From the NCBI GenBank assembly GCA_036339295.1, contig JAYZBK010000026.1, forward strand, positions 1-24,747: a stretch of 24,747 nt of DNA, read 5' to 3'. Below the pieces are notes generated by a model. It saw only the letters and a program-made list of their open reading frames with translations. It was not told where the DNA came from and did no database searches. Source of the stretch: GCA-002862325 sp036339295. Lineage in GTDB: Bacteria; Planctomycetota; Phycisphaerae; Phycisphaerales; SM1A02. The first letter of the stretch is position 1; every line of letters begins with the position of its first letter. Position numbers and translations under genes: made by a program. Shown here piece after piece: positions 14,883 through 22,924 of this stretch.

Positions 14883-15956
14883 TCAGGGATCGCTTCGTCG
14901 CCAGGTCATCGGGGGCATGCCCTCGACCTCGGTCTCGATGCCGTCGACGTCGATTCCACTGAACGCCACGTCGAGACGGTCGCCGTCGACCATGACCCAC
15001 GTGACGATCGACTCGAGGCCGACATCCGCCGCCGAGCCACCGACCATCGCGGGGTCCCACGCGACGCGCAGGGCGGGACGGCCGTCGGCGAAGGAGGCCA
15101 GGGCGGGCTTGCCGTCGACGACCCTGCCGTCGGTGCCGATCCAGCGATCCGCCAGTTCCCTCGTCTCCTCGTCCATCCACAGGAGCTCGGTGCCGATGAA
15201 CGCGCCCGCATCGCCGGGCTCGAACATCGTGAAGACGAGCGAACGGCCCCCGCTGCCGTCGCGGACGATCATCGTGCTGCCCTTCGGCATCTCGGTCGTC
15301 GAACCACCCTCGAGGGTCCAGGTCCCCACGAGACGGGGAGCGAGCGGCATCTTCTCGTGGAAGGGGTTCACGCGCTTCCAACCGAAGCGGGAAGGCTCGA
15401 GCATCACCTCGCCGTCGACGCACGTCGGGATGAAGTCCACCAGCATGAGGTCGTTGGAGGGGAAGGCGTAGGTCACCTCGAAGTTGACCGACTCCGAGGT
15501 GCCGGACGTCTCGTGCCCTCTCCAGTCGAAGATCCCGTCCTCGGCGGCGATCAACGTGGCGCTCCCGGTGAAGGGACGCCCGCCTTCCTCGCCGCGATAG
15601 ACGTTGACCACCGCTCCGGCGATGTCGTCCCAGTTGATCCGACCGCGTCCGCTGGTGACCTTGGTGCCGTCCTCGAGCATGACCGACCAGACGACGCCGA
15701 GCGAGCGACCGGGTTCGATCCAGTCGATCGACTGGCGAGCGGTGAACAGGCGACCGGCCGCGTCGACGTCGCCCCCGGTCACGCCCGACATGCCCCATTC
15801 GCCGACGAGAACGCCCATCGCCTCGACCGCGGCGGGGCCCGGAAGCACCGGGTCGTCCTGCGCGGCGGCGTTGCCGGCCACGGCAAGCGAGAGGACGGCC
15901 ACGAGCGGGTGGAGCGTCGCGGAGAGGATTCTGGACGGGATCGAGGGACGTGACAT
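14883..15956 (-). CDS. Secreted protein with two lipocalin-like halves, unknown function
   Basis: The product is 357 aa. The ATG at 15956 has GGAAG 6 bases upstream. The signal peptide ends near AGNAAAQ (about residue 33). Two halves each begin with a G-x-W motif: LVGEWGMSG near residue 50 and LVGTWTLEGG near 220. Each then alternates strand-like segments with Gly turns (SLGVVWSVMLEDG, INWDDIAGAVVNVY; GRSLVFTMFEPGD, ESIVTWVMVDGDRLDV). This resembles lipocalin-like or DUF1579-type barrels, but the match is loose. It is followed 49 bases later by the FGE gene and preceded 81 bases earlier by a small unknown gene on the same strand. TACACT (minus, 16005-16000) may be its own -10 element. Confidence 0.75.
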   Translation of the reverse strand: MSRPSIPSRILSATLHPLVAVLSLAVAGNAAAQDDPVLPGPAAVEAMGVLVGEWGMSGVTGGDVDAAGRLFTARQSIDWIEPGRSLGVVWSVMLEDGTKVTSGRGRINWDDIAGAVVNVYRGEEGGRPFTGSATLIAAEDGIFDWRGHETSGTSESVNFEVTYAFPSNDLMLVDFIPTCVDGEVMLEPSRFGWKRVNPFHEKMPLAPRLVGTWTLEGGSTTEMPKGSTMIVRDGSGGRSLVFTMFEPGDAGAFIGTELLWMDEETRELADRWIGTDGRVVDGKPALASFADGRPALRVAWDPAMVGGSAADVGLESIVTWVMVDGDRLDVAFSGIDVDGIETEVEGMPPMTWRRSDP

Positions 15957-16037
15957 GGGGACTTCCGATCGATGACGGGGCGAACCCGGGTGGATCGAAA
16001 GTGTAAGCGGCCATCACCCGGCCATGGCAGGGTCGGC

Positions 16038-16598
16038 TCAGGCGGTGAGTCGACGGACCGTCCGGAGCGGATCGTCCAGCGACTCGACCATCCGGCCCTT
16101 GAGCACGCGACGCAGATCCTGTTCGAGCAGGTCGGGTTCCGAGGTCGTCCACGTCTCCTCCACGCCCGTCTCGTCGTGGACCACGGCGTCGAATCGATCC
16201 ACGGTTCCGTGGCCGAGCTCGCTCAGGAGACCGAAGCACCATTCGATGAAGCGGGAGCGGGTCCGCTCCTCGAGGACGTCGGACCACCCGGGCACGTCCG
16301 GATCGGTCAGGAAGCCGCGGCCACAGGACCGCCACTCGCGTTCCACCAGATCGATGAGACGGTCCCCCCCTCGCAGCGTCTGGAGCTCGATCGGGCGGGG
16401 CCGGCCCTCGACGACGGCCAGCGTGAGCCGGCCGTGGAGCTCGAGGAGCCGATCGGCGATCCGTCCGTCGATCCCGGCGAGGTCGAGGCGACCATCGACC
16501 ACCTCGGCCAGGACGAAATCGGGGCGCGCCTCGTGGCCGGCACCGAGGAATCGATCGGTCAGGTCCTCGAATCGGACGGGGTCGAGCTGGTGGATCAC
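16038..16598 (-). CDS. Small soluble protein of unknown function
   Basis: The product is 186 aa from GTG 16598, chosen because AAGGAG lies 6 bases upstream; the open frame goes much further but overlaps the opposite-strand gene at 16746. The sequence is mixed alpha/beta and acidic-basic without signal peptide or membrane segment. It has DPVRFEDLTDRFLG near the start, FVLAEVVDGRLDLAGIDGRI, a PIELQTLRGG block, and a helical end (LLEQDLRRVLKGRMVESLDD). I do not recognise the family. It is divergent from the helical secreted protein at 16746 and heads a possible three-gene minus-strand run with the lipocalin-like protein and the FGE. Confidence 0.65.
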   Translation of the reverse strand: MIHQLDPVRFEDLTDRFLGAGHEARPDFVLAEVVDGRLDLAGIDGRIADRLLELHGRLTLAVVEGRPRPIELQTLRGGDRLIDLVEREWRSCGRGFLTDPDVPGWSDVLEERTRSRFIEWCFGLLSELGHGTVDRFDAVVHDETGVEETWTTSEPDLLEQDLRRVLKGRMVESLDDPLRTVRRLTA

Positions 16599-16731
16599 GG
16601 AAGGCTCCTTCTGGGGATGGGCCGGACTGGAATCCGGCGTCGGCCGCCGGTTCGAGGGGAGGACGCCCCGGAACCCGAACACTGACCGAACCAGACGGGG
16701 AATCGCCGATTTTTCGCGGCGGTGGGAGACG

Positions 16732-16745
16732 TACACTTCCAAGCC
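16732..16745 (+). promoter_or_regulatory. -10-like TACACT close to a start without ribosome site
   Basis: TACACT at 16732-16737 ends 8 bases before the ATG at 16746. The only Shine-Dalgarno-like word (GGGAG at 16724-16728) lies 17 bases upstream, too far for that ATG but inside the promoter. A nearly leaderless transcript is likely. Confidence 0.4.
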
Positions 16746-18206
16746 ATGTCCGGAACCCAAATGCTCCTCCGAGGCCTGATGGCCTCCCTCGCCACGGTGA
16801 TTCCGGCCCTTCCCGCAGGGGCGGCCGATGCCGCGACGGTCCGTCGACCGATGGCCGACCGATTCCTCGATGCCGCGAACGGGCTCGTGCGATCCACCAC
16901 CCCGACTCCGCTCTCCCTGAGCCGAAGCCGAGGCCACCTGGCCGCCATGTCGGCCGACCCGGACGCCGTCGCGACCGGGCTCGCCGCCTGTCCCGACGAG
17001 CGAAGTCGACTCGCCTTCCTGGAGGCTGCGGTCGCCGGTGATCCGCGGGCGTTCGACCCGATCGCCTCGGAAGCCGCGGCGATCGAGATGCTCCAGGCCG
17101 TCGCGCCCACGGATCGGGCTCCCCGGATCGACGCCGCGGTGCGGAAGATCGTCGCGGCCCCGCCCGGCACCGACCCCGCGCTCTCGACCATCGAAGCGGC
17201 CGACCTGACCTGGAGACCCTTCAGCTGGTCGCTCGATGCCCCGGTCGACCGACTCGCCCGCAACTCGCCCGAACGTCGACGAGCGCTCCTTGACCTCGAG
17301 ACCGATGCGTTCACCCGGCCTGCGGTGATCGCCGCCGTCCTCGCGGCCGCCGAGAGCCCCGACGAGTTCGACGAACTGCTCGACGACGCCGACCTCGACG
17401 GAGCGGTGTCCGGTCCCGCGGTGATCGACGAGCTGATCCGTCGACGGGCGTCCGACCCCCTCTCCCGCCTCGCGATCGGTCGTCCCGATCTCCTCGCGAT
17501 CCCGGCGGTCCGGATCGCCACCGCGATCGAGATCGCCCGCGCGGATCCCGAGACCGCCCTTCGACTCGTCGGGGGCGAGGCCAACCTCGAGCGATTCCCG
17601 TCGATCGCCCGGAACGCCTTCCGCGCATCGATGGCCACGGGCCGCCGGCACGGTCCCGATCCCGAGGCCTGGCTCATGGACACCGCCCTCATCGACCAGC
17701 TCGACGACCGACTGGTCGTCCGCTTCATGCTCGAACGCCGCGATGCGGTCGACGGCAGTCGGGGTGCTCCCGATCCGAACCGCACCTTCGAGGACGTCAA
17801 CTCCTTCCGGACGGTCACCGGAGGCCGCCTGACCAGTGCCATCGACGATCACCTGCTGCGGGCCGACGACGTCGTCCACGCCCTCGGGGACCTGATCGCC
17901 ACGGGTCGGCACGAGGTGGTCTACAGCCTGCTCGCCCCCAACTCCACCGAGCCGAGGCGACCGAACGATCAATGGATGCCGCTCCGCGTGGCCCTCATCG
18001 GCGAGGCGCTCGCCGACCAGGACGCCTCGCCCGACGCCTGGATCCCGCTTCTCGAGGCCCTCGAGAACCTCGATCGGCTCGACGGGCAGATCGCCGGGCT
18101 CCGCGCCGTCCGGGAGAGCTATCGACGGGCCCACGGCGACCAGGACCTGCCGGAGGACCTCCGGCTGACCCTCGACAACACGATTCTCGAGATGGTGGTT
18201 GACTGA
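16746..18206 (+). CDS. Secreted alpha-helical protein of unknown function
   Basis: The product is 486 aa from the ATG at 16746 (a GTG at 16722 would add 8 residues). The signal peptide runs through MLLRGLMASLATVIPALPAG to about AADA. The rest is almost wholly helical and rich in Ala, Asp, Arg and Leu. It has repeated short helix pairs (SRLAFLEAAVAGDPRAFDPI, PAVIAAVLAAAESPDEFDEL, PLRVALIGEALADQDA) like HEAT or TPR-type solenoids, but no clean repeat. No catalytic motif is visible. Its stop overlaps the proposed TTG start of the RarD gene by 8 bases, so the two may be cotranslated. That it assists or relates to the transporter is only a guess from position. Confidence 0.8.
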   Translation: MSGTQMLLRGLMASLATVIPALPAGAADAATVRRPMADRFLDAANGLVRSTTPTPLSLSRSRGHLAAMSADPDAVATGLAACPDERSRLAFLEAAVAGDPRAFDPIASEAAAIEMLQAVAPTDRAPRIDAAVRKIVAAPPGTDPALSTIEAADLTWRPFSWSLDAPVDRLARNSPERRRALLDLETDAFTRPAVIAAVLAAAESPDEFDELLDDADLDGAVSGPAVIDELIRRRASDPLSRLAIGRPDLLAIPAVRIATAIEIARADPETALRLVGGEANLERFPSIARNAFRASMATGRRHGPDPEAWLMDTALIDQLDDRLVVRFMLERRDAVDGSRGAPDPNRTFEDVNSFRTVTGGRLTSAIDDHLLRADDVVHALGDLIATGRHEVVYSLLAPNSTEPRRPNDQWMPLRVALIGEALADQDASPDAWIPLLEALENLDRLDGQIAGLRAVRESYRRAHGDQDLPEDLRLTLDNTILEMVVD

Positions 18207-19188
18207 CTCACCGCTTCGATCCCGGGAGTCGAACTCGACGAGCGTCGGCGTCATGCAGGCGATCGGTGCCTACCTCTGGTGGGGATTCGGCACCGGCGTG
18301 TACTTCAAGCTGCTCGACCAGGTGGCACCACTCGAGCTTCTCGCCTGGCGCGTGCTCGCCGGGCTTCCGGTCATGCTCGTCCTGATGGCCCTCCCGCCGG
18401 GCTTCGGACGGTTGAAGCAGGTCGTGGCGGATCGCCGCTCCCTCCAGGTCCTCGCGATCTCCACCGCCCTGATCTCGATCAACTGGTTCGTCTTCATCTA
18501 CGCGGTCGTCAGCAACCGGCTCGTCGAGGCGAGTCTCGGCTACTTCATCAACCCGCTGGTCTCGGTCCTGCTGGGACGCCTCTTCCTCGGGGAACGGCTT
18601 CGACCGCTCCAGCTCGCGGCGATCGGGATCGCGGTCGCCGGCGTCGGCGTCTTCGCCTGGTCGACGGTCGAGACCGTGATGGGCGAGTCGAACCCCGCGA
18701 CCGGTCTCCTCGAGTCGCTGGATCGCGTGCCGTGGATCGCCCTCGCGCTGCCCGTCTCCTTCGGCTGCTACGGGCTGCTCCGAAAGAAGATGAAGGCCGA
18801 TTCGATCACCGGACTCACCGTCGAGATGGGACTTCTCCTTCCCATCATGCTGGTGATCGAGATCTGGCTCGCGACGACGAGCGGCGTCGCCTTCCTGAAC
18901 GCCGGCGTCCGGACCGACCTCCTCCTCCTCCTCGGCGGCGTGGTCACCGCGGTGCCGCTGGTCCTCTTCGCAGCCGCGGCAAGGCGGCTCCGACTCGCGA
19001 CGATCGGCCTTCTCCAGTATCTCGCACCGACCTGCCAGTTCATCCTCGCGGTCACGGTGTTCGGCGAACCGATCGACTCCGTCCGACTCTGGGCGTTCGC
19101 CCTGATCTGGATCGCGGTGTCGATCTACTCGATCGACTCATGGCGGTCCCACCATCGGAGGCCCGAGGCGAGCGGGACGGATTCGTGA
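18199..19188 (+). CDS. rarD: RarD-type EamA family transporter
   Basis: The product is 329 aa with ten hydrophobic segments, the plan of the drug/metabolite transporter superfamily with two EamA repeats. The opening GVMQAIGAYLWWG...YFKLLDQVAPLELLAWRVL lines up with E. coli RarD (GVLLALAAYFIWG...YFKLI), and NWFVFIYAVVSNRLVEASLGYFINPLVSVLLG is the most conserved block. Because the matching region begins before the ATG at 18253, I place the start at TTG 18199, which overlaps the preceding stop; the ribosome site is weak. RarD proteins are annotated as chloramphenicol-sensitivity proteins, and the substrate is not firmly known. It ends 25 bases before the convergent PhoD gene. Confidence 0.92.
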   Translation: MTDSPLRSRESNSTSVGVMQAIGAYLWWGFGTGVYFKLLDQVAPLELLAWRVLAGLPVMLVLMALPPGFGRLKQVVADRRSLQVLAISTALISINWFVFIYAVVSNRLVEASLGYFINPLVSVLLGRLFLGERLRPLQLAAIGIAVAGVGVFAWSTVETVMGESNPATGLLESLDRVPWIALALPVSFGCYGLLRKKMKADSITGLTVEMGLLLPIMLVIEIWLATTSGVAFLNAGVRTDLLLLLGGVVTAVPLVLFAAAARRLRLATIGLLQYLAPTCQFILAVTVFGEPIDSVRLWAFALIWIAVSIYSIDSWRSHHRRPEASGTDS

Positions 19189-19213
19189 ACCCGAACCGCC
19201 GCGCGAAGGGTGA

Positions 19214-21646
19214 TCACCGACGGGACTTCACCTCGAACGGGAATCCGTCGTACTGGGTCGCGTCGTCGCTCGGATCGCCCCACCTGGGCCACGCCTCGAG
19301 CACCGCGTCCCCCGTGACGGGGTCGACCTCGACGATCCCGTAACCGGGCGAGAGGTCGTGCAGTCGCCGCGGGACGATGCCTCGATCCTCCGGGTTCGTG
19401 ACCGCGAAGACGGTCATGAGGTTGCCGAACCCGTCGATGAAGTCGCCGGCATAGCGCGGCGCCCCCTCCCAGCGATTCGCGCCCGGTTCGATCGGCATCC
19501 ACCGACGCGGCCACGTGTTCGCGACCGCCGGCGGGGTGAAGGCGAAGGCGCCATCGCGGAAACCGTCCATCCCGTACTGGAGAAGCGAGCCGAGGTGCTG
19601 GTCGCCCGCGAGGTGGATCGCATCCGCGGCCGAGATCGATCGCACGGCCCGCAGCCTCGCGGACTGCGGCCAGCCGCCGGAGTCGGTGTCCGCCGCGGGC
19701 ACGTCGTCCGCCGCGTAGCCGTCCGCGGGGAAGATCTTCAGACGGGGCACCACCCCGTCGTCCTTGCCCGGGGGCAGCGTCGCGACGTTCACCCAGGGGG
19801 TCTGGCTGAGAAGGAGCTTCCGCGGGCTCGCGGGATCACGGTCGATCGCCCACTCGGCGAGGAACGCCTCCTGCGTCGGGCCGAGGAACCGGGCCTCGGG
19901 GACGTCGGCATCCCTCGGATCGAACTCCGGGTTCCTGAACCAGCCGTTTCGAACCTGCCCCTCGGGGACCAGCACGCTGGCGGAGTCCTTCCACATGCGG
20001 TCGGCGACGATCGCCGCGTCGATGGGGCCGTAGCGGAGGCGCGTCGCGTACGGCTCGATGCCCTGGCCGATGGGGCCGGGGACCTTCGGGTCGGGCAGGT
20101 TCCCCACCTGCGTCCGATGGACGGCGTTGACCATGCCCGCTTCCAGCTTGTAGCCCCCGGCGTCCTGCTGGGAGAGACCGTCGCGGGCCTTCGCCCGAAT
20201 GCCGCCCGCGCCCCAGATGTTGCCGTGGTAGACGTCGTGGTCGTCGGGGATGATTACCGAGGGTCGATCACGGACGAGCTCCCCGAAGCTCCGCAGCCAC
20301 CGCTGGAACTTCGTGTGGTAGTCGAGCACGATCCGCGATCGGTCCACGCCGTTGATGTCGCCCTCGTAGATCTGGTCGCCGGCGAAGAAGTAGAGATCGG
20401 GTTCGTGGGTCGCCACCCGTTCGACGAGATCGTCGTGGGGGAACCAGACGCCGTCCCGGTTCCAGGCCGTGTGCGCCGTGACGTTCTTCACGCAACTCAT
20501 CACGGCGATCCGGATCGGCCGATCGGTCGGGGGCTCGTGCAGCAGGCCCCGTCGTTCGAAGGCGCGGCCGTCGACCTCGCCCGCGATGCGATAGGCCCGA
20601 CCGAGATGCTCGTCGACGTCGGGGACGTGGAAGCGGGCGGTGAAGCTCCGATCCTCGAGCGTCGCGGTGCCGACGGGCCGCCATGCCCCGTCCCGGGTCT
20701 CGAGTTCGAGCGCGACGTCGCCGAGGTCGTCCGCCTCGAGCGGGGGGAAGAGGGCCGTGAGCCGAAGGGCGTGGACGCCGTCGTCGCCTCGATCGAGCGT
20801 GTAGGTGGTCGCAAGGACCGGGCCCCACGAGTGATCCTCGCGATCGAGCCAGTTCTCGAGGTCCGGCGAGCGAAGCTCGAGACCGTCGAACGACCACCCG
20901 ATGCCGGCCTTTCGCCGCCCCCGGTGCGAGACGAGCGCCAACCCTCCGTCGATGCGGTCGCGGGAGAGCCCGCGAGCCTCGGCCACGCCGTGCACGATGT
21001 CGCCGCCGCCGAGCTCGAGTCGAACGTCGAAGCGATCGCCCGGCCGCGGCGTGATGAAGATCCGGAGCGTCACCGCCCCGGTGGTCGCCGCGCCGTTGTC
21101 GAGGACCACCTCCGCACCGGGCACCGGTTCAAGGGTCTCCATCGAGGTGTCGCGGGGCAGCGTCCAGCTGAAGCCGCCGGCCCTCGGGGTGGAGAAGTCG
21201 AGCAGCACGGGCGACCTGGTGCCGTCCATGACCGCGAGCAGGCCGCCGTCGGGTGCCGGGACCTGCTGGACGATCGACGTGAGCCGGGGATCGACGTCCG
21301 GCCCGCCGGCGCCGATCAGGATGCCCGCGAACGCATCGGGTTCGAGCGGACCGTCGCCGACGGCGCGGATCGTGGTCTCGAGGACGACCGCGGCGGTCGG
21401 CGCGTCCGGATCGAGCCGGCAATCGAGGACGTGAGAGGTCCGCACCGGCAGCCTGCCGTCGTCGTTGACGAGGCGTCCCTGCTCGATCCGCCAGTCCTGG
21501 AGACGACTGGGCTGCCACGCGGCCCCGATCCATCGCCTGGCCTCGACCGGCTCGATCTCGACTCGATGGACGTCGTCGTTGGCGACCGCATCCGCGGCGA
21601 CCACCGCGAGAAGGCCGACGAGCATGGAACAGGACAGCCGGTTCAT
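19214..21646 (-). CDS. Large secreted PhoD-type (alkaline phosphatase D) metallophosphoesterase
   Basis: The product is 810 aa. The ATG at 21646 has GGAGG 6 bases upstream and begins a Sec signal (to about residue 23). About 380 residues of beta-rich sequence precede the enzyme; segments such as GFSWTLPRDTSMETLEPVPG and IGWSFDGLELRS suggest a concanavalin/LamG-like and an Ig-like domain. The metallophosphoesterase part starts at RIAVMSCVKN and carries metal-binding motifs YFFAGDQIYEG (about 420), IIPDDHDVYHGNIWG (about 470) and IHLAGDQHLGSL (about 680). PhoD enzymes use calcium and iron to split phosphomonoesters and diesters outside the cell, though planctomycete relatives are mostly untested. 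It is longer than the usual 500-600 residues because of the N-terminal domains, which may bind carbohydrate. It is divergent from the ThuA gene. Confidence 0.9.
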   Translation of the reverse strand: MNRLSCSMLVGLLAVVAADAVANDDVHRVEIEPVEARRWIGAAWQPSRLQDWRIEQGRLVNDDGRLPVRTSHVLDCRLDPDAPTAAVVLETTIRAVGDGPLEPDAFAGILIGAGGPDVDPRLTSIVQQVPAPDGGLLAVMDGTRSPVLLDFSTPRAGGFSWTLPRDTSMETLEPVPGAEVVLDNGAATTGAVTLRIFITPRPGDRFDVRLELGGGDIVHGVAEARGLSRDRIDGGLALVSHRGRRKAGIGWSFDGLELRSPDLENWLDREDHSWGPVLATTYTLDRGDDGVHALRLTALFPPLEADDLGDVALELETRDGAWRPVGTATLEDRSFTARFHVPDVDEHLGRAYRIAGEVDGRAFERRGLLHEPPTDRPIRIAVMSCVKNVTAHTAWNRDGVWFPHDDLVERVATHEPDLYFFAGDQIYEGDINGVDRSRIVLDYHTKFQRWLRSFGELVRDRPSVIIPDDHDVYHGNIWGAGGIRAKARDGLSQQDAGGYKLEAGMVNAVHRTQVGNLPDPKVPGPIGQGIEPYATRLRYGPIDAAIVADRMWKDSASVLVPEGQVRNGWFRNPEFDPRDADVPEARFLGPTQEAFLAEWAIDRDPASPRKLLLSQTPWVNVATLPPGKDDGVVPRLKIFPADGYAADDVPAADTDSGGWPQSARLRAVRSISAADAIHLAGDQHLGSLLQYGMDGFRDGAFAFTPPAVANTWPRRWMPIEPGANRWEGAPRYAGDFIDGFGNLMTVFAVTNPEDRGIVPRRLHDLSPGYGIVEVDPVTGDAVLEAWPRWGDPSDDATQYDGFPFEVKSRR

Positions 21647-21754
21647 CGAACACCTCCATGACTGGGTCGCAGGCTCCGTGGCGCATGGGCTCGAAGGAGA
21701 TCGCGACCGATCCCGTCCCGCAGGACGTGTCTTCGCAAGGGGACCGGTTCACGA

Positions 21755-21760
21755 TACCGT
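21755..21760 (+). promoter_or_regulatory. Possible -10 element of the ThuA gene
   Basis: TACCGT lies 30 bases before the ATG at 21791 in the 144-base divergent gap, leaving a short leader that contains GGAG 7 bases before the start. It matches the TAnnnT pattern seen at several other starts here. Confidence 0.35.
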
Positions 21761-21790
21761 CCAAGGAGACGACCTCTTCGGAGCCTACGC

Positions 21791-22765
21791 ATGTCGATCC
21801 TCGCCGTCCTGCTCGCCCCTCTGGCGATCGTTCTCGCTTCTCCCGGGGATCCGGCCGTCGAACCTCCGCTCGTCGTCCTCGTCGCGGGCGACGAGGAGTA
21901 TCGGAGCGAGGAGACGCTCCCGATGCTTGCTTCGATCCTCCGCCGCGATCACGGGTTCCGGACGAGGATCCTCTACAGCCTCGACGACGAAGGTCGGGTC
22001 GATCCGGAGGCGCTCGAGAACATCCCGGGAACCGAGGTGTTGTCGGACGCCGATCTCATGGTCCTCTTCACGCGCTTCCGCGCGCTCCCGGAGGACCAGC
22101 TCCGTCCCATCCTCGACTATGCGGAGTCGGGCCGACCCATCGTCGGCCTTCGAACCGCGACCCATGCGTTCCGGTACCCGGGCGACCATCCACGAGCCGA
22201 ATCCCTGAACGACGACTGGCCGCGGGAGGTGCTCGGCCAGCGATGGATCACGCACCACGGTCACTTCGACGAGGGCGGCGCGCCGCTGACGAGCGTGAAG
22301 CCGCTTCCGGGCACGCATCCGGTGATGCGGGGCGTCGGACCCTTCGAAGCCTACTCCTGGCTCTATCACGTCGAGGGAGGCGGCGACTCCCTTCCCGAGT
22401 CGGCCACGAGACTGGCGGAAGGGACGGCGATCAAGTCCGCGCATCGGGACCACGACCGGTTCCCCCGCTCGAACCCGGTGACCTGGACGATGGAGCGGGA
22501 CGAACCCGGCCTGCCGAAGCGCGTCTTCTTCACGACGCTCGGTCACCCCTACGACTTCCGTTCCGAGGACGCCCGACGAATGCTCGTCCAGGGCGTCCTC
22601 TGGACGCTCGGCCGCGAGACCGCGATCCCCGAAGAAGGCCTGTCCGTGCCCGCACCGAAGGGGTGGCGGCCGACGAACGCCGGATTTGGAACGCAGCTTC
22701 GCGGTCGGACACCCTCGCAGGCCACCACCGCGCCCGAAGGACGTTCGGCGCCACCGGCGGATTGA
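21791..22765 (+). CDS. ThuA-like domain protein, secreted
   Basis: The product is 324 aa. A short signal (MSILAVLLAPLAIVLASPGD) is followed by a class I glutamine amidotransferase-like fold of the ThuA group: VVLVAGDEEYRSEETLPMLA, DADLMVLFTRFRALPEDQL, ESGRPIVGLRTATHAFRYPG, and the late RVFFTTLGHPYDF and VLWTLGRETAIP blocks. These match the planctomycete ThuA-like proteins closely. ThuA itself takes part in trehalose utilisation in rhizobia, but the true reaction of this branch is unknown, and the amidotransferase nucleophile Cys is not evident (GLRTATHAF at the elbow). The last 40 residues are polar and Thr/Ala/Pro-rich. The neighbouring divergent PhoD phosphatase suggests, without proof, a shared extracellular degradative role. 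Confidence 0.9.
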   Translation: MSILAVLLAPLAIVLASPGDPAVEPPLVVLVAGDEEYRSEETLPMLASILRRDHGFRTRILYSLDDEGRVDPEALENIPGTEVLSDADLMVLFTRFRALPEDQLRPILDYAESGRPIVGLRTATHAFRYPGDHPRAESLNDDWPREVLGQRWITHHGHFDEGGAPLTSVKPLPGTHPVMRGVGPFEAYSWLYHVEGGGDSLPESATRLAEGTAIKSAHRDHDRFPRSNPVTWTMERDEPGLPKRVFFTTLGHPYDFRSEDARRMLVQGVLWTLGRETAIPEEGLSVPAPKGWRPTNAGFGTQLRGRTPSQATTAPEGRSAPPAD

Positions 22766-22812
22766 CCTCCACCGCCGACGTCGGGGATCCATGCCCGGAA
22801 TCGAACCGAGAT

Positions 22813-22824
22813 CCGGAGCTCCGG
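22813..22824. promoter_or_regulatory. Perfect palindrome next to the prepilin promoter
   Basis: CCGGAGCTCCGG is a perfect 12-base palindrome ending 2 bases before the proposed -35 at 22827. The position fits an activator or repressor site. GC-rich DNA produces such words by chance, so the call is tentative. Confidence 0.35.
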
Positions 22825-22826
22825 GA

Positions 22827-22854
22827 TTGATGCCCGGTGGAAGGGCTGTATATT
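22827..22854 (+). promoter_or_regulatory. Sigma-70-like promoter of the prepilin gene
   Basis: TTGATG at 22827-22832, a 16-base spacer and TATATT at 22849-22854 match TTGACA/TATAAT in 4 and 5 of 6 positions. The -10 lies in the most AT-rich spot of the surrounding kilobases. It would give a leader of about 60 bases ending in the strong GGGAGG ribosome site at 22913-22918. Confidence 0.6.
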
Positions 22855-22924
22855 TGTTTCCAGAAAGCCGCCAGAGTGGTTCGAGGGAGGTTCGACCCTC
22901 TTCATCGCACCCGGGAGGATCGGC

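Noticed and set aside
16599..18254. Upstream extension of the minus-strand unknown gene opposite the helical protein
   Set aside because: The ribosome site at the GTG 16598 marks the true start, and the extension is a shadow of the gene at 16746.
22794..22810. Minus-strand sequence like a tRNA T-arm (CTCGG-TTCGATT-CCGGG)
   Set aside because: No D arm, anticodon arm or matching 5' acceptor strand lies in the 70 bases before it, and there is no integrase or repeat of a real tRNA end. It is probably chance, helped by repeated ATGCCCGG words.
22791..22837. Direct repeat ATGCCCGG at 22791 and 22830
   Set aside because: Eight bases is too short to mean much in GC-rich DNA, and the copies do not flank an element.
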